This document shows, in pieces, positions 48,584 to 55,899 of a stretch of 64,000 nt of DNA. Origin of the DNA: Streptomyces sp. ISL-87 (lineage in GTDB: Bacteria; Actinomycetota; Actinomycetes; Streptomycetales; Streptomycetaceae); assembly GCF_018614095.1 (NCBI RefSeq), contig NZ_JAGGOY010000011.1, positions 1 through 64,000 of the forward strand, in the 5' to 3' direction. Below the pieces are notes generated by a model. The model was not told where the DNA came from. It worked only from the letters and a program-made list of their open reading frames with translations, and made no database searches. The position numbers were made by a program, and so were the translations under genes. The first letter of the stretch is position 1; the number at the start of each line of letters is the position of its first letter.

Positions 48584-49120
48584 GTGCCGTTCGTCCTACG
48601 AAAACACCCTCTGACCTGTCATGATGGGTGTGACACCACTTCCCCGGGGTTCGGCGCTGTGTGCGTGATGGTGGGGCCGCCGGGCTCCGGCAAGTCCACC
48701 TTCGCCGCCCGCTACCCCGACACCTGGCGCGTCTCCCTGGACCTCTACCGCCGCCTGGCCACCGACTCCGAGACCGACCAGTCCGCCACCCCCGTCGCCG
48801 TGGAGATCCAGAACCTCCTCCTGGACGCTCGCCTCGCCCGCGGGCTCACCACGATCGTGGACTCCACCAACGTGCACGTACACGTCAGGAACGGGCTGCT
48901 CGCCCGCGCCCGGTCCTGGCAGCGCCCGATCGTGGCGGTCCTGTTCGACGTACCGCTGGCCACGGTCGAGGCGCAGAACGCGGGCCGCGACCGTGCGGTG
49001 CCCGTACGCATCGTGCGCGAGCACCACCAGCTGCTCCCCACCCCGGCCCGCCTGTACGACGAGGGCTTCACCGCGGTGCACCGGATCTCCGACCTCGGCC
49101 CGACCGGAGCTCCGCAATGA
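48584..49120 (+). CDS. AAA_33-type P-loop kinase
   Basis: This protein of up to 178 residues has Walker A VMVGPPGSGKSTFA (about residues 28-41), a VSLDLYRRL strand-helix and DSTNVHVHVRN (Walker B-like DSTN). This is the pattern of polynucleotide-kinase-like P-loop proteins. The start is uncertain: GTG 48584, GTG 48659 or ATG 48668 are in frame, the last sharing a base with the stop of a 15-codon frame at 48621-48668. It is coupled by ATGA to the next gene. Confidence 0.8.
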   Translation: MPFVLRKHPLTCHDGCDTTSPGFGAVCVMVGPPGSGKSTFAARYPDTWRVSLDLYRRLATDSETDQSATPVAVEIQNLLLDARLARGLTTIVDSTNVHVHVRNGLLARARSWQRPIVAVLFDVPLATVEAQNAGRDRAVPVRIVREHHQLLPTPARLYDEGFTAVHRISDLGPTGAPQ

Positions 49121-49326
49121 GTCGGGCGGCCCCCGGCACGCACCCCCACCTGCTCACCCCGGTGGAGCTTTCCGCAGGTGACGAGTGGGTGCACGGCTGC
49201 GACGAATGTTGCCTGCCTATCCAGGGCGGCGCCGCCGGCCTGGCCGCGCACCGCCGCACCGTCCACGACGCCCGCCGCGACTACGGCGACCGCCGCACCC
49301 GCATCACCATCCAGCTCGAGTTCTGA
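49117..49326 (+). CDS. Small zinc-finger-like protein
   Basis: This 69-residue protein overlaps the kinase stop by 4 bp. HGCDECCLPIQGG and HRRTVH (about residues 27-48) form a C2H2-like pattern (CxxC, HxxxxH). The basic C-terminus could contact nucleic acid. It may assist the kinase. Confidence 0.65.
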   Translation: MSRAAPGTHPHLLTPVELSAGDEWVHGCDECCLPIQGGAAGLAAHRRTVHDARRDYGDRRTRITIQLEF

Positions 49327-49362
49327 CCGGCCGCGGACCACCCACACCAAGAGGAGAACTCC

Positions 49363-49665
49363 ATGCCCGTCCAGACCGTCGACACCTTCCCCGCCCTCAT
49401 CAGCTGCTTCGTCTCGGACCTCGCTCACCTCCTGGAGGAGACGACGCCGCGCACTCCGTCCGCGACCGACTTCATCGACCTGGTCGAGCGCACCCGCGAC
49501 ATCCTCGCCAGCTCCAGCCTCGGCAACCTGACCGACGCCAGCGAGGATCTGGACGCCGCCGTCACCTACCTGACCGACGCCCTGGAGAGCGACCCGGCCG
49601 ACAAGAAGGTGCTGCTGGCCAAGGCGCGCACGCACCTGCGGGACGCCATTGAGACCGCCAGCTGA
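49363..49665 (+). CDS. Helical hypothetical protein
   Basis: This 100-residue protein has AGAGGAG before ATG 49363. It is all helical with FIDLVERTRDILASSSLGNL and a C-terminal AKARTHLRDAIE. It is acidic, without Cys near motifs. Unknown family. Confidence 0.68.
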   Translation: MPVQTVDTFPALISCFVSDLAHLLEETTPRTPSATDFIDLVERTRDILASSSLGNLTDASEDLDAAVTYLTDALESDPADKKVLLAKARTHLRDAIETAS

Positions 49666-49764
49666 TCTCCCCGCTCTGAGAGCCCTCCGTGCCGCCCCGA
49701 CCCCGGACCGCCGGGTGCCGGGGCGGTCGCGGTGGCCCCTCACAGCAGAAGGGAGATGGGCGTC

Positions 49765-50061
49765 ATGAAGTACTTCGAGGTTGACGTCCCCATACACAGC
49801 ACCGAGACACCCGGCCTGCGCGGCGTGCACGTCTTCACCGGCCGGGCCGACAACGAGAACGCCGCCGTCCAGGCCGCGCACGAGGTCTACGACGTGGCGC
49901 GCGCCGCGAGGGAGGCCGGGCTGGAGATTCCCCACGGGCGGCCGGACGGCTGGGGTGCCTGCGGCTACCGGCCCGGCTGGGAGCTCGACTGGCCCGCGGC
50001 GAAGGCCGGCCCCTGGAAGAGCCCGTACAGCTGGACCAACTCCAGCGCCTTCGAGCTGTAG
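49765..50061 (+). CDS. Small hypothetical protein
   Basis: This encodes 98 residues. ATG 49765 is chosen because AAGGGAG lies eight nt upstream; ATG 49756 is an alternative. KYFEVDVPIHSTETPGLRGV and VFTGRADNENAAVQAAHEVY suggest an alpha-beta fold; the C-terminal part is Trp/Pro/Gly-rich (GWGACGYRPGWELDW). Unknown. Confidence 0.65.
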   Translation: MKYFEVDVPIHSTETPGLRGVHVFTGRADNENAAVQAAHEVYDVARAAREAGLEIPHGRPDGWGACGYRPGWELDWPAAKAGPWKSPYSWTNSSAFEL

Positions 50062-50067
50062 CTCTGC

Positions 50068-50113
50068 CCCGGGACAGACGCACACGGTGTCCAATCCAGA
50101 CGCCTGTCCCGGG
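50068..50113 (+). terminator. 10-bp hairpin before the GGDEF gene
   Basis: CCCGGGACAG (50068) pairs with CTGTCCCGGG (50104) with 26 nt between. It may terminate or regulate read-through into the GGDEF gene. Confidence 0.6.
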
Positions 50114-50152
50114 CCCATCCATCCCGTACGAGACGAGACGGAGACCCCAAGT

Positions 50153-50827
50153 ATGTCGTTCCTCCTGCGCGTTCAGGGCCGGATCGGCCAGCGCGCCCTC
50201 TTACTGACGACCGCCGTCGTGCCGTTGACCGGCTGGGCGGTCCACGCGGTCGCGCTGCACAAACAGCTCGCCGCAACCCGCCGCGATCCGCTGACCGGCC
50301 TGCTGCGCCGCGACTCCTACACCGCCCGCGCCCGCCGACTCCTGGCCCGGCACGACGACGTGGCCGTGGTCCTGGTCGACCAGGACCACTTCAAGGCCGT
50401 GAACGACACGATGGGCCACGCGGCCGGGGACGCCGTCCTGGCGGAGACCGCCGCCCGGCTCACCGCCTGGGCGGGCCCGTGCGCAGCCGTCGGCCGGCTC
50501 GGAGGCGACGAGTTCGCCGTCGTCGTCCAGCTGCCAGCCGGGCGCCTGGAGCAGCACCTCGCGCAGCTGGTCCGCACGCTGCACACCCCGGTCGTCCTGG
50601 ACGACGGCCGCACCGTCGATGTTGGCGCCTCGATCGGCGCTGCAACCCCGCACGCGGTCGGCTCCCACGACCTGAGCCTGTTGCAGCGGGCCGCCGACGC
50701 CGCCCTCTACGACGGCAAGCACTCCGGCCGGGCGATCCTCGCGACCAGGCGGCACGCCACGGTGCCGTCCATCAACGGGCGCCGGGCGGGCAGGCCGGGG
50801 ACAGCCGTGTGGGGGCGAGCAGCATGA
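50153..50827 (+). CDS. GGDEF-domain diguanylate cyclase-like protein
   Basis: This 224-residue protein has one N-terminal TM segment (ALLLTTAVVPLTGWAVHAVA, about residues 15-35) and a GGDEF domain. RDPLTGLLRRDSYTARA, VVLVDQDHFKAVNDTMGHAAGD and the intact active site GRLGGDEFAVVV are present, so c-di-GMP (or related) synthesis is possible. No RxxD inhibitory site is seen just upstream of GGDEF. GGDEF proteins occur on several Streptomyces elements. It starts a run of ATGA-coupled short frames. Confidence 0.88.
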   Translation: MSFLLRVQGRIGQRALLLTTAVVPLTGWAVHAVALHKQLAATRRDPLTGLLRRDSYTARARRLLARHDDVAVVLVDQDHFKAVNDTMGHAAGDAVLAETAARLTAWAGPCAAVGRLGGDEFAVVVQLPAGRLEQHLAQLVRTLHTPVVLDDGRTVDVGASIGAATPHAVGSHDLSLLQRAADAALYDGKHSGRAILATRRHATVPSINGRRAGRPGTAVWGRAA

Positions 50828-50871
50828 GCACCGCGACCCTGCCCGAGGGCTCCCCTCGGAGGCCCTCATGA
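50824..50871 (+). CDS. 15-residue coupled peptide
   Basis: ATG 50824 overlaps the GGDEF stop (ATGA) and its own stop overlaps the next ATG (50868) the same way. The product MSTATLPEGSPRRPS contains the GGAGG ribosome site of the next gene in its codons. It is probably a reinitiation bridge rather than a functional peptide. Confidence 0.4.
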   Translation: MSTATLPEGSPRRPS

Positions 50872-51044
50872 GCAGCACCGACCGCGACGTCGGCCACGCT
50901 CTCGCCTACCCCGAGCCGCCGGCCTCCCCGCTCTGGCACCGCCACGGCGGCGTGCAGGCCCGGCCCCTCACCGACGCCCAGAAGAAGCGCAACTGCGAGC
51001 TCCTGGTGCTCGCCCAGCGCAAGCCCCGCTCCACCGCCGCGTAG
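50868..51044 (+). CDS. 58-residue hypothetical protein
   Basis: ATG 50868 follows CGGAGG by five nt. The product starts MSSTDRDVGHALAYPEPPAS and ends KKRNCELLVLAQRKPRSTAA. It is basic at the C-terminus. Too short for usual filters but in the coupled chain between the GGDEF and Lsr2-like genes. Confidence 0.6.
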   Translation: MSSTDRDVGHALAYPEPPASPLWHRHGGVQARPLTDAQKKRNCELLVLAQRKPRSTAA

Positions 51045-51055
51045 AGGAGCCGTGT

Positions 51056-51871
51056 GTGTTCACCGACATGAAAGAGGCCCTCGAAGCGGAGGCCCTCGAA
51101 CTCACCCCGCTCGGCAGTACCCAGAGCGCCGCCGCCTCCCGGGTGGTCGCCCACCAGGCCCACGACAAGGACGACCTCGCCGACCTGCTGGGCGCGCTCG
51201 GCCTGCCCTGCGCCGAAGACGACCTCGTGCGCCTGCTCCCCCACCTCACCGCCACCGACGATCCGACGACCGGAGTTCCGATGCCCGTCAACGCCTTCAC
51301 CGCCACCGCCATCTCCATGCTGAAGAACGGCGACAGCCCCGCCCACGTCCGCGAGACCCTCGGCCTGTCGGAGAGCGAACTGGCCGAAGCCCTCCAGCAC
51401 AACCACACGCCGGACACCGCCACCAACGCCCCGCAGACGGCCAGCCCCGCGGCCGACAAGCCGGTGGACAGGACCGGGATCGAGGCCCTGCTCTCCTGGG
51501 CGAAGGACCACCCGGCCGCCGTCATCCGCAACAAGGTCGCCCGCATCCGCAGCGACCTCGCCGAGCTCACCGCGCGGCGCGAGAGCGACGACGCCCAGCG
51601 CCAGGCCGAAGAGCGCGTCGCCAAGCTCAAGGCGGAACTGGAACAGGCCCAGGAGACGCTGCGCACCGTGAAGGCCGGCGGCCGCCCCCTGGCGCCCGCC
51701 GTACCGTCCGCGCCGACCAGCACCAAGCGCAGCAAGGACCAGCTGGCCGCAATCCGGACGTGGGCGCGCGCCCACGGCCACCAGGTCGCCGCCATGGGCC
51801 TCCCGGCCAAGGCCGTCCTGGACGCGTACGACACCGCCCACCGCACCACCATCCTGGCGGAGGCGAGCTGA
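51056..51871 (+). CDS. Lsr2-like nucleoid protein with coiled coil
   Basis: This encodes 271 residues from GTG 51056. The C-terminal 40 residues (LAAIRTWARAHGHQVAAMGL, then PAKAVLDAYDTAH) match the Lsr2 DNA-binding domain, in which AMG replaces the usual RGR hook. Residues about 160-205 form a coiled coil (ELTARRESDDAQRQAEERVA). The centre has a helix-turn-helix-like SPAHVRETLGLSESELAEAL. Lsr2 silences AT-rich foreign DNA; an element-borne version may protect the element or tune transfer. One-base overlap with the next gene. Confidence 0.78.
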   Translation: MFTDMKEALEAEALELTPLGSTQSAAASRVVAHQAHDKDDLADLLGALGLPCAEDDLVRLLPHLTATDDPTTGVPMPVNAFTATAISMLKNGDSPAHVRETLGLSESELAEALQHNHTPDTATNAPQTASPAADKPVDRTGIEALLSWAKDHPAAVIRNKVARIRSDLAELTARRESDDAQRQAEERVAKLKAELEQAQETLRTVKAGGRPLAPAVPSAPTSTKRSKDQLAAIRTWARAHGHQVAAMGLPAKAVLDAYDTAHRTTILAEAS

Positions 51872-52341
51872 TGGACACCAAGCCCCTCACCGTCGACGGC
51901 TTCCTCTCCACCGTCCCCACCCCCGGTACCCGGCCGGGCACCGCCCACTTCGAGCTGATCTCCTCCCCCACCGACGACCCCGCAGACGACATCGTGTTCT
52001 CCTGCACCACCGGAAAGTCCCGCATCGCGGACGCGCTGCTCACCGAGATACAGCCCGGCGACCTGCTGCACGTCTCCGGAACCCTGGCTCGGCCCGCCAC
52101 CACCGGCGAGACCGCGCAGCTCACCGTCGACGCCCTGGACGTCCTGGCCGCCGCACCGGCACGGGCGCTGCGGGAGATGGTCCTCGACCGGTACGGCGAC
52201 TACGTCGTGGTGTTCGACGCCGACACCGACACGGTGCCCGTCTTCACCGCGCAAGGACAGTGGGTCGGCATGGCGGACAACCCCGACACCATCACCACCC
52301 TGATCGACATCCACGAGCGCGTAAACGGCGGTGACGCCTGA
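51871..52341 (+). CDS. OB-fold-like hypothetical protein
   Basis: This 156-residue protein overlaps its neighbours by one base on both sides (TGATG). The first 95 residues (TAHFELISSPTDDPADDIVF, then LTEIQPGDLLHVSGTLARPA) look like an OB-fold as in SSB-type proteins, and the rest is alpha-beta. It could bind single-stranded DNA during transfer. Inference only. Confidence 0.65.
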   Translation: MDTKPLTVDGFLSTVPTPGTRPGTAHFELISSPTDDPADDIVFSCTTGKSRIADALLTEIQPGDLLHVSGTLARPATTGETAQLTVDALDVLAAAPARALREMVLDRYGDYVVVFDADTDTVPVFTAQGQWVGMADNPDTITTLIDIHERVNGGDA

Positions 52342-52514
52342 TGGCGACGACCGCCCCGCAGGCCCGCATCGTCCTGGAGCGGTTCCCCGCTGGCCACCCC
52401 CGTGGCTCCTGGGCCGCCGACGCCGCCGCCCAGCACGCCCAGGGCATTGACGCCCAGGTCGTGATGGACCTCGGCAGCGACCAGTTCCTCGTGGTCACCG
52501 ACACCACCACCTAG
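52341..52514 (+). CDS. 57-residue hypothetical protein
   Basis: ATG 52341 shares a base with the previous TGA. Product MATTAPQARIVLERFPAGHP to QFLVVTDTTT. Compact alpha-beta look. A GC hairpin (about 52534-52563) follows. It was too short for usual filters. Unknown. Confidence 0.6.
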   Translation: MATTAPQARIVLERFPAGHPRGSWAADAAAQHAQGIDAQVVMDLGSDQFLVVTDTTT

Positions 52515-52600
52515 TAGCACCACCCCGCATGGCCGCGCCCGGCCTCTCCCGGTCGGGCGCGGCGCCCCGCACGTACCCACTCACCCTGCAGGAGATTTCG

Positions 52601-53020
52601 TTGCACCCGATCCGTTTGATCTCGTTCGGCTACCTGCACCTGCCCACCGGCCCGGACGGCTCCCCCGTCCCACCCGCCGCCGACCGGATCGAGGACGTCC
52701 GCGACCGGCTCCGCGACCCGGCCGCCGCCCGCGACATCCTCGACCTCGACGGCCACCACCCCCGCGTCCAGGACGTCGTCCTGAACACCCCCGGCGCCCG
52801 CGAGCTCTTCGCCAACCTCGCCGACTACGCGACCCTGCCCGCCGGCCCCCGCCGCATCGCGATCGGCTGTCCAGGGGGCAGGCACAGGGCATCCGGTCTC
52901 ACCGAACTGCTTGCCCGCGCACTCCGCGGCCACGGCCGCGAGGTCGAAGTCGAGCACCTCCACGTCCATCTCCCGCGCGTGCTCAAGACGTCCGGCCCCA
53001 GCACCGGAACGAGCGCATGA
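52601..53020 (+). CDS. RapZ C-terminal-domain-like protein
   Basis: This 139-residue protein starts at TTG 52601 with GCAGGAGA upstream. RLISFGYLHLP at the start, a central helical part with DLDGHHPRVQDVVLNTPGA, and IAIGCPGGRHRASGLTELLA (about residues 85-105) match the C-terminal domain of RapZ (normally IGCTGGxHRSV). RapZ-C senses a nucleotide-sugar-type ligand or binds RNA in enteric bacteria. Stand-alone copies are found on Streptomyces plasmids with unknown roles. It overlaps the next gene by 4 bp. Confidence 0.8.
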   Translation: MHPIRLISFGYLHLPTGPDGSPVPPAADRIEDVRDRLRDPAAARDILDLDGHHPRVQDVVLNTPGARELFANLADYATLPAGPRRIAIGCPGGRHRASGLTELLARALRGHGREVEVEHLHVHLPRVLKTSGPSTGTSA

Positions 53021-53385
53021 CCACCACGGCCCTGTACGAGATCGAGACCACCGTGGCCGACGACGGCACGATGCCTCCCGCCGAACAGATCTGGAGTGGC
53101 GAGGACGCCAAGGCGTACGGCTTCCTCGAATACGGCCGCGTACACATCACCGGCATCGGAGGGTCGAACGACGACGAGGGCGTCTTCCCGGCCGCCTTCG
53201 TGGCCCTCGGACACCAGCCGTGGTCCGAAGTCATCGAGGCCGCGGCCGCCTACATGGACCGCGTCCACGGCTGGCGAAACCTGCACCTCTACCCCGGCGA
53301 CGACCCGGCAGAGCTCATCCCCCGCATCCCGCGCGCCGTCCACACGCACGCCGTGATCCTCAGCCACCCCGGCCCTTGTGCATAG
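53017..53385 (+). CDS. Hypothetical protein
   Basis: This encodes 122 residues, ATG 53017 overlapping the RapZ-like stop. The sequence is acidic alpha-beta (VHITGIGGSNDDEGVFPAAF, WRNLHLYPGDDPAELI). No known motif. It is the last gene of the coupled plasmid-type run; after it the codon use and organisation change. Confidence 0.65.
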   Translation: MTTTALYEIETTVADDGTMPPAEQIWSGEDAKAYGFLEYGRVHITGIGGSNDDEGVFPAAFVALGHQPWSEVIEAAAAYMDRVHGWRNLHLYPGDDPAELIPRIPRAVHTHAVILSHPGPCA

Positions 53386-53510
53386 GTGGTCAGTGACCAG
53401 TCCGTAGTGGCGGTACATCGGGGCGTGTGGGTGTCGCTGAGGATCCTTGAAGTCGGTCAAAGCTGCCGATTGCCTCTGATGTTCCTCAAACCTAGATGCG
53501 TGCAGCATGA

Positions 53511-53633
53511 CGCTGGGCAAAAGCGGAGTCCGTGCAGGAGGCCAACCGCCTGGCGGTCGCGAAGGCGCCGAAGGTGGAGTATGTGCAGAGCTGGACGCCG
53601 GTGACGACGAGCAAGCTGGAGGGGCCGAAGTGA
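53511..53633 (+). pseudogene. C-terminal remnant, possibly of a toxin gene
   Basis: An open frame without a start reads WAKAESVQEANRLAVAKAPK, then VEYVQSWTPVTTSKLEGPK and TGA at 53631-53633. The stop overlaps the GTG of the next gene. It looks like the last 40 residues of a larger protein whose 5' part was lost at the junction. No family assigned. Confidence 0.4.
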
Positions 53634-53971
53634 GCGAGATGAGGCGCGACGAGTGGGTTGGGAGGACCAAGTCCGCCAGGAGGTACGAGCCGTTCTGGGA
53701 GAGCGTCCGGGAGGCGGAGGCGCAGGGTCGTCCGGTGATGCACGTCGTTAAGGTCGGCAAGTTCATCATGCAGGCGTCCACGGACATCGAGCTCGCCAAG
53801 CTGTTCGCGGAACACCAGATCTTCGATCAGGACGAGGTCGGCGAGTTCGACTGGGTGTCGGACGAGTTCGAGGTGCTGCATCTTCGGTTCAAGAACACGC
53901 GGACCGGGGAGTGGGAGTCCACCATCCAGTCCATCTCGACGGTGCCGGCGCTGCCGGAGGTGCCGAAGTGA
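53630..53971 (+). CDS. Possible immunity-type protein
   Basis: This 113-residue protein starts GTG 53630, overlapping the remnant's stop, so it was the second gene of a coupled pair. It has RRYEPFWESVREAEAQGRPV and QIFDQDEVGEFDWVSDEFEV and is acidic. A small acidic protein coupled to the end of a large gene and close to a SUKH gene suggests toxin immunity, but no family is recognised. Confidence 0.5.
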   Translation: MSEMRRDEWVGRTKSARRYEPFWESVREAEAQGRPVMHVVKVGKFIMQASTDIELAKLFAEHQIFDQDEVGEFDWVSDEFEVLHLRFKNTRTGEWESTIQSISTVPALPEVPK

Positions 53972-54180
53972 GTGAGTCTCTTCAGAACGGCCACGATCGG
54001 GTGACGGCCGGATCCGCGAAGGCTGAGCGCGACCGCAGATCAGAGACGCACCTGGAGTGGCCGCTGAAGAAGCTCACTGAGCGTTTTCAGCTTCGCCACT
54101 CCAGGGTGACGCCGTGGCCCTCGCTTGAGTCCTGGAAGTTCCTCGGCTGGGGCCAGCCGGGCACGGTGGGTTGTCTGTGA
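53968..54180 (+). CDS. Uncertain short open frame
   Basis: GTG 53968 overlaps the previous stop (GTGA) and encodes about 70 residues (MSESLQNGHDRVTAGSAKAE, ending GQPGTVGCL). The C-terminal half has unusual composition and the frame may be the start of a gene cut short. Downstream 54181-54368 shows no gene. Confidence 0.3.
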   Translation: MSESLQNGHDRVTAGSAKAERDRRSETHLEWPLKKLTERFQLRHSRVTPWPSLESWKFLGWGQPGTVGCL

Positions 54181-54368
54181 AAAGTCGCGGGCGGTCACTT
54201 CGCTGAGGGGCCGGCCCTGCGCTTCGGGGCGGAAGATGATCGTGGGGAGGGATGGAACGCATGCTCGAAGTACCATCCCTGCAAGGTTCTCCGGCCGGTA
54301 CTTCCAACCTCCGCAGTGGCGTAGTCGGACGGAGACATCCCTGTAGAGAGGACAGAGGGCAGAGGGCG

Positions 54369-54938
54369 ATGAGTGTGGCTGAGAGTTGGTCGCGTGTGAT
54401 GAGTCTTCTTCGGGAGCACGCGCCGGCCGATCACGCGGATCTGCCAGGGCCCGCTACGGAGCAGATGCTCGCGGCAGCCGAGGAACGGATGGGGATCTCC
54501 CTGCATGGGGACCTGCGGACGTGGCTGTTGCAGAACAATCTGGATCTGCCTGAGGAAGACGTCGACGACGAAGTGGCATGCTGCGGCTTCGATGGGTTCC
54601 CCGACGAGGGAAGCTTCTTTCTGGGCATCCGGGCGATGGAGAAGCTCTACGCGAACCGCTTTATGTCATGTGGATTCGACCCTCCGGACCAGCCGGACAA
54701 TCCGTTCTGGCGTAACGAGTGGATCCCGTTCCTGTCGGATCAGGACGGCTGGAGGGGAAAGTTCATCGATGTGCGGGACGGGCGCGTCGGCCGCTGGTTC
54801 GTGGGTGAGGTCACGGTCACGGGCGAGTACGAATCGATGGCCCAGTGTTTCGACTCCGTAGCGGAGACGCTGACGAGGATCGCCGACGGAAGCTCCCCGG
54901 TCTGTCGGTTCACCGAAGGTCGACTTGTCTGGTCGTGA
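54369..54938 (+). CDS. SMI1/KNR4 (SUKH) family protein
   Basis: This 189-residue SUKH protein has LPGPATEQMLAAAEERMGIS and LHGDLRTWLLQNNLDLPEED at the N-terminal half, then NEWIPFLSDQDGWRGKFIDV and VTGEYESMAQCFDSVAETLT. SUKH proteins usually neutralise contact-dependent or secreted toxins. The gene sits beside toxin-like remnants and an IS element, in a typical orphan-immunity setting. AGAGGGCG precedes ATG 54369. Confidence 0.88.
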   Translation: MSVAESWSRVMSLLREHAPADHADLPGPATEQMLAAAEERMGISLHGDLRTWLLQNNLDLPEEDVDDEVACCGFDGFPDEGSFFLGIRAMEKLYANRFMSCGFDPPDQPDNPFWRNEWIPFLSDQDGWRGKFIDVRDGRVGRWFVGEVTVTGEYESMAQCFDSVAETLTRIADGSSPVCRFTEGRLVWS

Positions 54939-54989
54939 GACGGTTCCCAACTGGATGACGACCATTGCCAATCCGTCCTCACCCGGGAA

Positions 54990-55878
54990 CGGCAATGAGA
55001 TTCATCAGCGTTGACGTTCCAGGGTAAGGATGGCTGCGGCGATGACGGTCATCCGGTTGGGGCTGCAGCGGGCCCGGCGGAAGATCTGCCAGGACTTGAG
55101 TCGCGCGATGCTTCGTTCGACCGGTGCTCGTGCCGCTGACAGGGCTCGGTTGATTGCCTGCTGGGTTGTGGTGAGGTCCTGTCCGGGAAGCCGTCTGATG
55201 AGCGTGGTCACCCAGGGGCCGGCCCCGATGTAGGCGCGGTCGGCGAGCACGGGGACGCCCTGGCGTTCGCAGATCCGGATGATGCGGTGGGTGCGGGCCG
55301 CGGTCAGGTCGTGGGTGCGGCCGGGCAGCGCGGGTGAGATCCACAGCAGCTTGCCGGTGGGATCGGCCACGACCTGCACGTTCACACCGTGACGGCGGTG
55401 CTTCTGGGAGAAGTCGGCCCGGCTGTCGCCGACCCGGTCGCACTCGGCGAGCGTCCCGTCGAGCAGGACGTGATCAGGATCCGTCTCGCGCAGGACCCGC
55501 AGCAGACCGGGTGCCCGGCGGGACAGGTGATCGACGACGGCCGTGACGTAGGCGTGGGCGGTCCCGACGGATATGCCGAAGCCGGCGGCGATCTGCGCGA
55601 GCGTGTCGTGCCGGCGCAGGTAGACCAAGCCGACGAGGGCACGCTGGTGGGGCGGGAGCTTGCAGCGTCGGTCACCCTCACGGGTGACGATGAGCATGGA
55701 TACCCACTCGACCAAGGTGTGCGGCAGGTCGAGTGCGGCAGGACGGAGAACCAACGAGGCTCCTGCGTTGATGAGTTGAGACGCCGAGCACCTCTCTCAA
55801 CGGCACGGGAGCCTCGTGAGTTGCGGGACGCTGGCCCGTCACCCGATCAGTGGCCACTCTGAAAGAGCTCACTGACCG
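54990..55878 (-). mobile_element. IS5-family insertion sequence (IS112-like size)
   Basis: The transposase gene is flanked by imperfect inverted ends, CGGCAATGAGATTCATCAG (54990) and CTGAAAGAGCTCACTGACCG (55859), giving an element of about 890 bp, the size of small IS5-type elements. End assignment is tentative (about 13 of 19 positions match). It ends 21 bp before the first recombinase gene. Confidence 0.65.
55005..55754 (-). CDS. IS5-family transposase (DDE_Tnp_4 type)
   Basis: This 249-residue transposase has an N-terminal HTH ([20 protein letters not shown]) and a DDE core with [12 protein letters not shown], a [18 protein letters not shown] strand pair, [10 protein letters not shown] (second Asp) and [16 protein letters not shown] (Glu). 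All motifs are present and the frame is intact. It lies on the minus strand, opposite to the recombinase genes. Confidence 0.9.
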   Translation of the reverse strand: MVLRPAALDLPHTLVEWVSMLIVTREGDRRCKLPPHQRALVGLVYLRRHDTLAQIAAGFGISVGTAHAYVTAVVDHLSRRAPGLLRVLRETDPDHVLLDGTLAECDRVGDSRADFSQKHRRHGVNVQVVADPTGKLLWISPALPGRTHDLTAARTHRIIRICERQGVPVLADRAYIGAGPWVTTLIRRLPGQDLTTTQQAINRALSAARAPVERSIARLKSWQIFRRARCSPNRMTVIAAAILTLERQR

Positions 55879-55899
55879 GTGACCGGTTAGGGTCCGCGG

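Larger units (their letters stand above)
29452..53385 (+). mobile_element. Conjugative plasmid/AICE-type transfer module
   Basis: The block holds KorSA-like repressor, excisionase-like gene, WhiB, multi-TM coiled-coil protein, TraB/FtsK-like pump, zinc-ribbon proteins, GGDEF protein and many small plasmid-type genes. A DNA-repeat array fits a transfer locus. No replication gene of the RepSA type and no tRNA attachment site is visible, so it may be part of a linear plasmid or a decayed element. Borders are approximate. The TPR gene at 47252-48535 appears inserted. Confidence 0.65.
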
